Shown here piece after piece: positions 1 to 12,400 of a stretch of DNA of 64,000 nucleotides; the first letter of the stretch is position 1; each line of letters begins with the position of its first letter. The translations under genes and the position numbers were made by a program. This DNA comes from Rosellinia necatrix (lineage: Eukaryota; Ascomycota; Sordariomycetes; Xylariales; Xylariaceae). The stretch covers positions 2,542,001 to 2,606,000 of the forward strand of contig JAGYVD010000001.1 of NCBI GenBank assembly GCA_021209875.1, given 5' to 3'. Below the pieces are notes generated by a model. The model ran no database searches and was not told the origin of the DNA. It saw only the letters and a list, made by a program, of their open reading frames with translations.

Positions 1-479
1 GTTTTTAAAATTAATTATAAGCTTTATAAATAACTGCTTAAACTTATTAATTAGCTATATATAAAATAGTAGTAGTTTTAAAAACTAAACAAACAATTAA
101 ATTAAAACAGCTTAAGCTAACAAGTTTAAAGCTAATAATTTTATTAAAGCTAACAATTTTATTAAAGCTAATAACTTTTTTAAAGCTAATAATAATAATA
201 CTAGCTTAAAAATTCTACCTGTAAGGCTTTTAGCTACCGAAAATACTAATGTTAGTTTTTTTTTTATAAATACTGCAGTTTTTTTAGTTGATCCGGCTAT
301 ATATTATAAACCGGTTATATATTTAATTATTAATACAGCTATATATTTTACTTATAATCCGGCCGATCTAGCTAATTAAATGTTTAGTTATTTTAATAAT
401 TTAGCTTATTAGAACAGTTGTTTTAATCTGGCTAATTAGACTAGCTAATTTAACTTAGTTAATTAAATTAGTTAGGCCG

Positions 480-1335
480 ATCCAACTAATCAAGGGTTCG
501 GATATACGGCTTGTTTAAAGGCTTTAGATATAAGCTATTTCGACTTTAGTTATTTTAATTTAGCAGATATTAAGATAATAACTGTTAAAAGTAACGTTAT
601 TTATACAGATATTTAGTTGTTTATAAACAGACTGCAGGCTTTAGTTAAAAAACAATATTTTTTCAGCTAAATTTTTAATTAAATTAATCGTTTATTATAT
701 AGCTAAGCTTTAAAATAATAGAACAGCAAATTATTAGCTAATTAATAATATATTTTATATAAAGCTAGCTAAAATAAAATTATTACAGCTTTAAAAAACT
801 GTTTTAAAATATAATTTAAACATGTTATATGTTTATTTATAATTAATAATTTATTTTTATATAATATAACTAAAAACAAGCATGTAATATTTTAATTTAT
901 ATAACGTAAGTTATAATATATATAAGCTAATAAAACTTTAAAAAAACAATTTTAATTAGCTAAAAATTATAATAATTATATAAAACTAATAAAAAAAGCT
1001 TATTTTTAATTATATAAAAAACTTAAAAATTAAAAAAACTTTAAAAAGCTATATAAAAAAAATTAAATAAGCTTGTAATAGTTTTAAATAAAAAGCTAAA
1101 CGTTTTTATAGCTTTAGCTCTAGCTTTAGCTTTAGCTTAAGCAAGCAAAAATATTAATAATAATTATATAAACAAAATAACTTTTAAAATATTAAAAGTT
1201 TTAACTATTTTAATAAAGCTAGTAGTTTTGTTAGTTTTAATACGCGTAGCTGAAACCGCAGAAGAACTAAGGGCGGCCGGAACTGCAACCGGAACGGCAG
1301 CTGCGGCTAGACCAGCAGAATTCCCGATTAAAAAA
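480..1335 (+). pseudogene. RIP-degraded gag-like relic
   Basis: One plus-strand frame starting near 521 stays protein-like for several hundred bases, interrupted almost only by TAA/TAG at places where CAA, CAG or TGG could have stood. It resembles the helical capsid region of a fungal LTR-retrotransposon gag, with a readable stretch IYTDI.LFINRLQALVKK near 600-650. A cluster that kept its G+C lies at about 1240-1330. The hexamer-like run of CTTTAG words near 1100-1135 would have coded an alternating basic/leucine stretch. No pol or paired LTR can be tied to it. The gag assignment is from memory of the family and is tentative; that it is dead, mutated coding sequence is more secure. Confidence 0.4.
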
Positions 1336-1592
1336 GTAGTTAAATAGCATGCTAGCTAAATAACAGCTTGTTTTTATTACGTTTTTATACGAATTAGCAT
1401 TTAAGAAGGCTTAAGATCAAGTTAAAAGTTTAGGACTAAATAAAAAGCTTGGATTAGACTAATAAAATTTTAAAGAATTAATTAGCTAGCTGCTGCCAAG
1501 TGGTTGCTAAAAGCAGCAACTGCTTTTTAAGTGCCCGGCATTTTGTTAGAGTAGGCAAGGGGTGCTAGGCTTGGCACTATTAGTTGCCCTAC

Positions 1593-1716
1593 TGTAAGAT
1601 TAGATAAGGTGGCCCAGGCCACCTGGGCTAGCCCACTTGGGCTAGGCCCACCCACCTACCTGTACTAGTAGGTGGAATTCTAGGACTGCACTTAGAATTC
1701 CACCATCTTTATTACA
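1593..1716. repeat. possible LTR (solo or unpaired)
   Basis: A G+C-rich 124-bp island in AT-rich surroundings, bounded by the inverted ends TGTAAGATTA and TTTATTACA, as expected of an LTR. It contains palindromes (GGTGGCCCAGGCCACC, GGGCTAGCCC) similar in style to the LTR at 9261. No second copy is visible in the window and the flanking five bases do not match, so it may be the single surviving LTR of an older element. Sequence from 1717 reads as mutated coding sequence on the plus strand, which would fit a 5' LTR followed by its internal region. Confidence 0.4.
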
Positions 1717-2292
1717 AACTATATACAACACCATAATACAGACCAGTACACTGCAAAATACAGCTATTTACAGCTTTATACCCCTGACCAGACTTATCAC
1801 TGAACTAATAAGCTAGTTAAAATATAAATAAAAATAAAGCTTAGCTGTAATAATAAAAAACAGATATAATATTAATAATAAAACGTTAAACAACTTATAA
1901 AATAAAATAAAATTAATTTGTGAACAGTTTAAACAATAGATTAAAACACCGCAGAAATTAAAATAATTTATAAAGCTAGTTATTATTAAAAAAAAAAAAC
2001 CGGCTTAAAAGGTTTATATAACTATATATAAAATAATAAAAAGTAAAGCTTAGCAGAATTTTAAAAAATAATTACATGTAAGCATTTAAAACATTTAAAA
2101 AGCACGTAAAAACTGGTAAATAATAAACAAAAAAAAAATATTATGAAATATTTATAAACAGCATTAAAATATTTTAGCAGACCAGATTAATAAAAATATA
2201 TATTTATATATAAATTAAAACTTATAAATAAAAAAAAACCTAATAAAAAAAACTTCTTTTTTTTAGTTTAAAAAAGATTTTTATTTATAAAT
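1717..2292 (+). pseudogene. older relic used as target by both 5' elements
   Basis: AT-rich sequence with a continuous, stop-interrupted plus-strand reading rich in Lys and Ile, starting close after the possible LTR at 1593-1716. It is cut by the element at 2293-9073 (target duplication TAAAT) and resumes at 9079-9260. That segment is cut by the element at 9261-16949 (TAAAC) and resumes again at 16955. The three pieces are inferred to be one former sequence, probably the gag end of an earlier retrotransposon. The family is not recognised. Confidence 0.35.
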
Positions 2293-2549
2293 TGTTGCAC
2301 TAGTTATAATTAAGAAGTTAAGGCTCTAGCAATAAGTGATGTATTATATAAAAAATCTACAGATGAAAAAGGAAAGAGTAAGTGGGAGGAATTAGCCTAC
2401 TAGAATTCTGGCTAAGTGCAGGTGTGTAGGGTGGGTCTAGTTTATACGCCAGCTGGTTTATACATGCTAGTTGGCAGCAGGTGTATAAATGTTCTACGCG
2501 CGTATGCTACGCATGCCGCGTGTGGCCAGTTATTTAGTTATTTATAACT
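2293..2549 (-). repeat. left LTR of gypsy element (3' LTR in sense)
   Basis: Matches 8816-9073 almost end to end, with differences that are transitions of the RIP type. The outer part (2293-2400) kept runs such as GGAAAGAGTAAGTGGGAGG. The inner part (2400-2549) is the mutated one, for example CCAGTCTATG in the other copy against CTAGTTTATA here. Confidence 0.9.
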
Positions 2550-2559
2550 ACTCCCCCTT
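2550..2559 (-). other. polypurine tract
   Basis: On the minus strand this reads AAGGGGGAGT and directly precedes the LTR that is 3' in sense. This is the usual position for the plus-strand primer of an LTR retrotransposon. It fixes the orientation of the element at 2293-9073. Confidence 0.7.
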
Positions 2560-5329
2560 AAAAAAAATAGCTTGTTTATAAAATATGTCCGGGTTTTAAA
2601 CATGTAATTTTTATATGTTTTCTAGCAAAAAAAAAGATCGCTTTAAGTATTTATTTATATAACGTTTTTTAAGCTTTTATATTATTAAGTTATTATATAA
2701 GTTTTTTTATATTATATTGTTTTTTTAATTTTTTACTTTAGTTTATGCTTGTTTTTGTTTTTGCTTTATTATTTTTTTTTGTACAGCTTTATTATTGTTT
2801 TTATATATTAAGTTAAACTTGTTTTTTTTTATAGCTTGTAATTAATTGTTTAATTTTATTAAAAGTTCTGCTGCGTTTAAGTTTATATCGTGAAATTTTT
2901 TTAATAATTCTGTACTATTTTTAAAGTTTTTTGCTAAATATTATTTATTATTAACGTTCTAACTTTTTTAATTAACTTAGTATTATAGTTTTTTATAATA
3001 TATTTTTAAAGCTTTAATTTTTTTAACAACAAATTTTTTTTTTTTTATAGCTTGATTAGTTCTTTGTTTAAGTTTTCGGTTTTTTAGCTTAATAACAGAT
3101 TATTTAAATATAGTTATAATTGGTTAGCGTAATATTAGTTTATTAATTTTTAAATAAATAATATTTTTAAAATAAATATGTTTTTATTTTTATTAATTAT
3201 TTTAAATTTTTATTACGTTATAAAGTAGTTTAGTTTATTAAACGGGCGGTTTGTTTTTTATAACTGTTTTTTTTTTAGTATTAATATATAGTTTTTTATA
3301 TTAAAATTAAAGTTTTATTATTTATAGTTAACTTGTTTTATTATTTATGTTTAAGTTTGTTTTAAGTGTTTTTTAACCGAATTTATAAAATAAATTATTT
3401 TTAATATTTTTTTTTAAGCCTTTGTTTTAAATGTTTTTTTTTAACTAGTAGTTTTTTTAGTTTTTTTGCAGCTGTTTTATTTTTTTAGTCGAAGTTAAAA
3501 AATATTAGAAATTTTATTTTTATTTTATAAAGCAACAGCTTTATAAACTTATAAAGTAGTAATATTTAAACGTAGTTTATTGCTAGTATCTGTTTTAATT
3601 AATTATTTTAGTAATAATTAATATAAGGCTTTAATTGCTAGTTGAAATATTTATTTATAACTTCTGCTTGTCCGACTATTTTATAATATTTTGTAAAAGC
3701 TAACATATATTTTATACTTATTAATTTATATAATTTATTAATAAAAGTTAAAATAAATTATAATTTTTGTTTAATATTATTATTATAAATATATTAAATA
3801 TTTAAAATAATTTTTATAATATATTTTTGCTGCATTAGTTGCTATAGCTTGTATTATGTAAAAGATTATTTATATTTTTTTTTAAGTAGTTTATTATAAC
3901 TAACGCGTTATTATATTTATGTTTATTTTTAAGCATTTGTTTAAAATTTATTACTAAATGTTGCTATATATAGTTAAAAATTAGTAGCAGTTTTAAAAAC
4001 CTTAAAGTTTTATTATAAAGTATTTTTATTAGCCGATATTTTATATAGTTTGTTATATATATATTATAACTATTAGCTAGTTTAAACTATTAATATTTTT
4101 TTAACACTAGTTTTTAAGTTTTACGTTTATTTAAATAAACTATAGGCATGTAATCGTAAATCTTTTAAATAAGTCTGGTTTTTAAATAAAAATAATTAAA
4201 AACTACTAGTTTTTTATAAACTATTGTTAGTTTATTTTTAAGTTGCTACAAGCTGTTGTTTTTTATTTTTTTAGCTTTTTATTAATAGATTTTTATTTTA
4301 AAGTTCTTTTAATTTTTTTTTAATATTTTATTAATTAATTAAAAACTATTTAATTTTTTTATTTTTTTTTGCAGAGCTAATATAAAAACCTGGCATTTTT
4401 TTATTTATAAAAGTATTAATCTTGCTTTGTTAATAATAAGTTAAAATATTACTAAATATTTTTAGGCTTTTTTTTTAGCTTTTTATATTATTAAGTTTTT
4501 TTATTTTTATAATAAAACGTCAGTTATTATGTTTTTTTTTTTAAAACGAAAAATAATTAGAAAGTTATATTTTAAAAATAATTTAGTTTATCTGGCTTAT
4601 TTTAAGTTTAAATGCTGCTTCATGCTAAAATGTTCTAATGCTTAATAGTTTATAATTATAAAAAAAGGTTTTTTTTAGCTACTTATTAATTTTAGTTTTT
4701 ATTTTTTTAATGCTATAATTACTACTAGCATTTTTTTATTAAAAATACTATAGTTTAATTTGGCGTTATATAAGGTTTTTAAAAAATAAGCGGTAAAGTG
4801 CTATTTATTTTTATATAACTGCGATAGCATTTCTGCTGCAACTCCGTCGGACAAATTAATTTTTATTTTTATAAGCAGTTTATATTAATAATATTTTAAT
4901 AAAAAAGCTGTTATTAAAGCTTTGTTGCAGTTGTTTATCTATTTAAAAACTTTATTTTTTTATATTAAGCGGTTTATAAAAATTATAATATGATTATATT
5001 AACTAATAAATTTTCGGTAAAAGTTATAAAATCCTAAAAACAATTATATATTTTTTACTATAGTAAGTAGTTTTTAATTTACTACGGTTTTTATTTTTAT
5101 AAAATCAACCTGTATATTTTTAATGCTGACAATATAATTTAAAAACTTAGTTTATTATATATAAAATTCTGATTTTTTAAGTCAGCTTGTAAGCCTATAT
5201 TACGCAATCTATAAAAACTTTTTAATATATACTTAGTATATTTTTAAATTATCTAAATAAATAAGTCTATTATTTATATAAACGCTATAAAAATCGTTTA
5301 AAAATTAAATAATATATTATTAATATATT

Positions 5330-5527
5330 TTAAAACATAAATAAACCGTTTATTAATCTAAACAGTAATACTTTATAATAATATACTTTATATTTTATAT
5401 AAAAAATAGTTAAATTTTTATTGCTTTTATATATATAAATATAATAAAAAGCTTGTTTTACGTTGACTTTTGTAAAAATTTTAGCATTTAAAATATAAAA
5501 TAAAGTTTTTTCGATAAATAATAACAA
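5330..5527 (-). pseudogene. reverse transcriptase fragment (gypsy)
   Basis: The longest surviving open stretch in the first AT-rich block, 65 codons. It reads AKIFTKVNVKQAFYYIYIYK early on and ends near LFRLINGLF. This corresponds to the Ty3/gypsy RT segment that normally runs AKxFTKxDxRQAF..RI...PFGLTNGP. The first catalytic aspartate of the polymerase (the D in TKxDxRQAF) is Asn here, as a G-to-A change in GAT would give, and the PFGLTN motif is also altered. The sequence is non-functional; the family call rests on this motif only. Confidence 0.8.
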
Positions 5528-8500
5528 GTACCTGTTTTTTTTTATAATTTCGTTTAGTTTTTAATAGTTTATATAAAAATAAAGTCTTTTCCCAGCTTTT
5601 TTTATAAACAGAACAAGCGACATATATAAAGCGTTGCTAAATTTAATAAAGCTTTTCTGTAAATTATTAATCAGGTATTTTTGCACAGCTTTTAACTTAT
5701 TAAATAATATTTTATATAAAAGACTATATTTTAGGTCTTTAGCTAACTTATTTTCTATAAAATCTATTTTATAATTTATACGCGGTTAATAAAAAAATAA
5801 ATTATTTAACTTTTTTTTGTTAAACGCGTTAAAAAAGTCGTAGTATTTTAAAAATACAAGTTGTAATACTTCCCGTTCTAACTTGTTTTTATTTTTTATT
5901 TGTTTATTTTTTTTTCTGTTTATTAGTTTATTAATCTAATAAATACTAGTGATTTATACTCTGTTAGCACTTTAGTTTTTTTTTATTAAAGTTATAAATA
6001 TAGTAGTATTAAAAGTAGCGATTTAAAAATTAGTTTTTTTTTTATACTAGCTTATACTGTTTTTTTTTATGTAGTAAAGCCTGTTAATATTAAATTTCCA
6101 CGATATTAACATATTTTTGTTGGCTTTTTTTAAAATTAATTTTTTTTTTAACACGGAAAATATAATCTTTTTTAAGTTTTTTTTTATTTTTATTAAATAG
6201 TTTTAGGTTAAATCGCTTTTTTTTATTTTTATTTTTTATATTATATTTTTAAAAATATTTGCCGCTGCGTTTTTTTTTTAGTATTTTTTTTTTTTATCGA
6301 GTTTAATATTATAGTTTTATTAGTCGGCGTTTTTTTAATACTTTAAATATTATATTTAAGTTTTTGCTTTATTTATAGCTAGTACGTAATTATATTTATA
6401 ATTTTTTAATAAGTTAAAAAAAAATACTAAAGCGTGTTATTTTATGTTTAATAATATATCGTATTATTTAAACTATTTTTTTTTAATAATAACTTTACGG
6501 TTTATATTTAGCATGCTAACAAAAATATTTTTAAAAGTTTTATTATATATTTTTAAAGTTAGTTATAACGCCGTGTTGATTTTTTAATCCGATTTTTTAT
6601 TATATTTAGTAATTATTTATTGTTTAAACTTATTTATAATCGGTAGATTAAACAGTTTTATTAATTTTTTAGCAAAAAATATATTTATATATATATATAT
6701 ACCTGCTTTTATATTTTTAAATACGTTATAACTTGTTAAAAATAATTTATTATTATATAAAGTATAAATATATAATAAAAGTCTGCTGTTTAAATAATCG
6801 TTTATTATATTTTTTTTATTTGTAAACAGTAATACTAGTTTTAAAAAAAAGTTTATTTGTTTTAAGGTTATTTTTATTTTATTTTATTATTAAAAGTGTT
6901 TTTTTTTGCTATTATAGCAAAGGTTGGTTTATATTTGTTTATAATAATATTAATATGTACGTTATGTTATATTTAGTTAAAAAGTTTTAAAAAGCAGTTT
7001 TTTATAATATATTTTTTTTATTTATAATAAAAACATTTATTTTTTACGATTAGCTGTTTTATTTTTTTAATTAATAATTTAAGTGTTTAGTTTTGGCCGC
7101 TTAATAATATAAACAAAAAAAATATTTATTTTTTAGCAGGTATTATAGACATATAGCTACGTTAAACGTAAGTTATATTTTTAGGATTTTTTTTTGTTTT
7201 ACAGGCGTTAGTACGCTTTTAATTATTAATTAATAAATAATAAGCTATTTATATATAATATTTTATATATGTATTAAAATCTACTGATTTTTAAAGTACT
7301 TAGAAATTATTTTTGTTATAAGCCGTAAAAACAACTTGTTTTTAAACTTTTTTTTTTATTTAGTTTTATTAAAACAAGTTTTACTAGCTAGTTTTATAAA
7401 ATCTGTTTTAAATTAAATAAATTTAAATAAAATATATTTATTAAAGCTTAATAACCTATAATTAGGTTTTGTTTTTTTAAAGCGTTTATGTTTTTATAAA
7501 TATTATATAAATATTATTTAAGTTTTTAAACGTTGTAATAATATTAAAATGCTTGTTAAATAAATAAAAAATTAAGTTTTTTAAAGCTTTTTTAACAAAA
7601 TAAGATTTAATATCGCTTATTTTTATAAAGTCGTCTATAAACTAGTCTGCGTTAACTTTTAAATAGTTTGTTATATTATAATACTAGACTTTAAAATTAA
7701 TTTTGTTTTTAATATTTTTATTATAGAACTTATTTATTAAAATTTTAATAAACTTGCAAAATCTTTTTTTAAAGACTTTTAAAAAAAAAATATTTTTTAT
7801 TTAGCTAAGCAAGTCGATTACGCGTTAATTCGATTTATATAAAAAATCTTATAAATAATTTTAGTTTTTAATTATTGTTTTAAGTTCAGCTATAGCGCGG
7901 TTTATAGCAGCATTATTAAAACTTTTTATTAGTCTAAGTATAAAAAGTTAATAAAAAATAAAATAATATAACTTGTTTAATTTTTTTTAAGCTTTTATAT
8001 AATTTTTTTATAAATTAATAAAATAACCGCGTATTATTTTTAGTTTTATAGTTTTATTTTTAAGTTTTTTTCGAACTTTTTTTAATTTTTTGTTTTATTA
8101 AATTATATACGCTTTAAATTTTTTAGCTTATTTAAAAGTAATTTTTGTCTATTTTATAATATATTATATAAAAACGTAATAATTTATTACTATTTGTTAA
8201 AATATTATCAGCATATATATTTAGAGCTTTATTTTATTAAATAAAACGGCAGCAGTAAAAAATGTTCGGGTTAAATTAGCAAAAGCTTTAAAATTAATTA
8301 ATTTTTTACTGTTTAACTAGGCTAAAATACTTTTTTTTATTATTAGTTTTTATAAAAAAGCGGTTTGCTTGCTTTTAACAGCTATATTTATAAATTGTTA
8401 TATTAACAAGTTAGCAGCTTTAAAAAAAAACTTATTAGTTTTATTATATAATATTTTTTTAAAGTCGGAGTTTTAAATTTATAAATAAAATTTAAAAGCA

Positions 8501-8815
8501 AGTTTTATAAATAGTTTTTAAACGCCGACTTTAGTTTTATTTTTAGTTTTTATAGCTAATTATATTACGTTAAGTTTTTTAAAGCTAAATTAAATATATT
8601 TAGTTTTATATATGTTATTAAAAGTTTTGCTAATAAAATAATTAAAAAATTTAAAAGCTAAACGGAATAAAATCGCTTTTTAATATACTAAGTTTTTAGC
8701 TTGTTTTTAGCCGCTTTTAGCTTTAGTAGTAAAAGCTATTTTTAGATCGGTTTAATAAAAAATATTTAAAAAAGCAGTTTTAATGCTTTAAAAAAAAATT
8801 AAATAATTTATAGAT

Positions 8816-9073
8816 TGTTGCACTAGTTATAATTAAAAAGTTAAAGCTCTAGCAATAAATAATATATTGTATAAAAAATCTATAAATAAAAAAAAAAAAA
8901 AATAAGTGGAAGAAATTAGCCTATTAGAATTCTAGCTAAGTGCAGGTGTGTAGGGTGGGTCCAGTCTATGCGCCAGCTGGTCTGTGCGTGCTAGTTAGCA
9001 GCAGGTGTACAAATGTTCCGCGCGCACATGCTACGCATGCCGCGTGTGGCCAGTTATCCAGTCATCCGTAACT
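8816..9073 (-). repeat. right LTR of gypsy element (5' LTR in sense)
   Basis: Partner of 2293-2549. Here the outer part (about 8930-9073) is intact, with many preserved C residues. The inner part (8816-8930) has lost its G residues: a purine run that is GGAAAGAG-like in the other copy is all A here. It is followed by the TAAAT duplication at 9074-9078. Confidence 0.9.
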
Positions 9074-9260
9074 TAAATTTAAAATACAGGCATAAAAACT
9101 ATAAAACAGTTTATAATTAACTTGCAACTTTTTTAAAAAAAACATAAAAAAAAAATTAAATATTATAAGCAGTGCTTATAAAAAAATATTAACGCATAAG
9201 CTAATATAAGCAAACTATTATATATTTTTATTTTAAATAATTATTAAATAGCTTGTAAAC

Positions 9261-9464
9261 TGATAGAGTCCCCGAAGGGGCCTGTATTAATCGAGCTAAC
9301 GGCTCGTGTATTATTAGATTAGATTAGATAAGTTGCACAGGCTACGGCTGGCAACAGGTGGCCTACGGCCACCCCTGCAGGGGTTAATTTTAGACTTACT
9401 AGAATTCCCCACTTAGCAGAGGAATTAATAGAAGCATTTTTCTACTTTTATATTAATTTTTTTA
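9261..9464. repeat. left LTR of 7.7-kb element
   Basis: Starts TGATAGAGTCCCCGAAGG. The outer half is well preserved; the inner end (9430-9464) has its C residues changed to T relative to 16915-16949. A central palindrome GGTGGCCTACGGCCACC (9357-9373) is intact. Confidence 0.88.
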
Positions 9465-12400
9465 AAGTAGTGCATTTATACAACCGACAGATTTTGTTAT
9501 TAAACTAAACTAACATTATTTTTCAAATTTTTTAAAGTTAAAAGATTTTATCTATAGCTAAAGATTTAAACGCGCGTTTTAATCTAGCTATAATTAAATA
9601 ATTAACGCAGACGGAACGTTATTTTAACAACTATTTTTTTTTATATAAATTATATATTTTATTAAAGCTTATAAATAAATAGTCGCTAAAAAATGTTTAG
9701 CAGTTTATTTTTATATTTTAAAAGTTATTATTACTAAAGTTATATATTTAAGCGTGCTTAACAACCAAGGTTTATTTAAATTTATAAACGTGGCAAATTA
9801 TTTATTTTTATTTATTATTAAAAAAAAGCGCTAATAAACATGTTTATTAAACAATTATAAATATATATATTATAATTAAAAGCAAGAATTTTTTAAAAAG
9901 TAGCTTTATTATTTTATTTTTTTATACGCGTAGTTTATTCTGTTTTATTTTTTTATAGCTTTTAAATTACAAATTAATAAACTAAAAAAAATAGCTAACA
10001 ATATTTATACGTAAAAATAATTATTTAAAAATATTATATATATATTTAAATATCTTCTGGATAATACGTTTAATTTTTTAAGCTTATAATAACGTTACGT
10101 TATTATATTTTATTATATATATTAAGCTTAAATATAAACGATTTTAAAAAAATTTTAGCAGAATATTTTAAATCGGTATAATTTTTATTTAAAAATATAC
10201 TGCTGCTAAAACAATTTAGCTTAAACTAAAAACTATTAATTATTTTTAAAATATTAAAAATAAGCTAACGTTTTAATTAATATTTTATATAAAAACATAA
10301 AAACTATAAAAATATTTTTTAATTTAGTTTTAAAATTAATTAAACAGGTTTAAAAGTTTTTAACTTTTAAAAATATTAATATTAAATTTTTAATAATATA
10401 AAACTTAAAACTGTAGCCGACTAAAAATAATATTAAAACTAATAAAGCTGTAAATTAGTTATTTAAAATAAAGCCTGCTATTAAAACAAAAATAAAACAG
10501 CTATATTAACTAATGTTTAAATAGCTAGCATATAAAATATAATTATAAATATTTTAAATAAATTAAATATTATAACTATTATATTTTTTTATATATTTTA
10601 TTAAATAAAAACTTTTTAAAAAATAATAACTTAAAACTTTTATTAAATATTAAAACAATTTTTATAAGCGTTATAATAATAAAATAAAAATAATAACCGC
10701 TGTTGCAATAAAAACTATAATAATAACAATTTATCTGACTTTTTAGTTTAAATAGTTTTAATAATAATAAACATAGTTATACTATATTAAATTAATAAAA
10801 ACAGTTTATATTAAATATAACAGCTAAAACAGAAAAAATATATATAAAATTAAACAAAATAATATTAATATTTTTAATTTAAAATAAAAAACTTTAATAA
10901 TAAAAATATATAGCTAATAAAAAATATAATTTATATAAACGTTTATTTTTTATTAATTATATTAAATTATTACTAAAAATAAAAGCATTTAAATATTAAA
11001 TATTTAATAAATAATTAATTTATTTAATTATTTATTAGCTAGATTAGCTTTATTATAATAAAACAGCAAAGTTTATATAAGCAATTGTTATATATAAAAA
11101 AAAACAGGCTTAAATATATTATTTAAAAAACTATAAAAAAAATTTAAAACATAAGCTGGTAAAACATTTTAAAAATTTATAAAAAAAAAACTTATTTTAA
11201 AAAATATCGCAAAAAATTAAAACGTATTTTTTAGTTTATTTAATATTAAATATAATACGTTAAAACTATAAAAACGTTATAAAAAAGCAATAAAAACTAG
11301 CACGGAATTATAAAAAATATTTGCAACTAATAAAAAAACATAATTTTAAATTATATTTAACTTTTAAATTAAAAAAATTTTAGCCGACTATATATATAAA
11401 ATAAAAACAGCTAATATAAGCTAAAACGTAAAGCTAAAAAATATATTTAAATATTAAATTAAAAATAATATTAATAAATTTAATATTAACTATTAAAACA
11501 ACTTATTAAAAAGCTATAATTATCGACCTAATTAAAAAAATATTAATTAAACGATAAATATTTTAAAAATTAAAGCTAGAACAGCTATAAATATAATTAT
11601 AAACAGTATTAAAGCTGGAGTAAAATTGCAACTAAAGTAGCAGCCGTAAAAAGCTGCGAGCGTTAGAACTAAAACCGCAATAACTATTAAAAAACGGAAA
11701 AACAATTAAAAACTAAAAGTTATAATTAAAAGCGTAATTAAAAATATAATTATAATTATAATTAAAATTAAAACTATAAATATTTAAATTATAAAAACTA
11801 TAGTTAAAATTAAAAAAAACGATTAATATTTATTTTATATATATTTTATAAATAATAATATAAATAAATAAAAAACTAAACGAAATAATAATAAAAACAT
11901 GCTTTTTTTATTTAATACTAAACTTAGCTTTTATTTATTATTAATATTATTAAATTTATAAATTAAAAACTATTTTAAAATTATATATAAAAAATATAAC
12001 TTTTATATTAAATTAAAAAAATTATAACATTTTTTTAATTGCACGCAAAAACATATTTATAAGTATTATTTTTAAAAACTATTTTTATATAATTAATTTT
12101 TAAACATTTATAAAATTACGCTAAAGCTAAAAATAAAACTATTAAACAAACTAAAGTTAAAAATAAAACTATTAAATAAAAAAAAAAGCTAAATTATAAC
12201 GCGTTAAAAATATGTCCTAACATAATATATAAAACAGCTAATAATATTTTTAACAGCAAAATTTTTATAATTAAAATGTTAAATATTAACAATAAATATA
12301 ATAAAGCGTTTTAATTAAATTATACGTATCTGCGGATTAATACTAAGCTATTTTTAATTAAATAAAACTAATAAATTTATGTTAACTTAAATATTAAAAA

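Larger units (their letters stand above)
2293..9073 (-). mobile_element. Ty3/gypsy LTR retrotransposon, RIP-inactivated
   Basis: A 6.8-kb element with LTRs of 257 and 258 bp at 2293-2549 and 8816-9073, flanked on both sides by the 5-bp duplication TAAAT (2288-2292 and 9074-9078). A polypurine tract read on the minus strand (plus-strand ACTCCCCCTT, 2550-2559) abuts the left LTR, so the element is transcribed leftwards. A reverse-transcriptase fragment on the same strand at 5330-5527 agrees. The body is extremely AT-rich with stops in every frame and cannot encode a working product. The LTR ends are imperfect (plus strand TGTTGC..GTAACT) rather than TG..CA. Gag should lie toward 8700 and integrase toward 3000-4500, but I could not read them individually. 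Confidence 0.88.
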
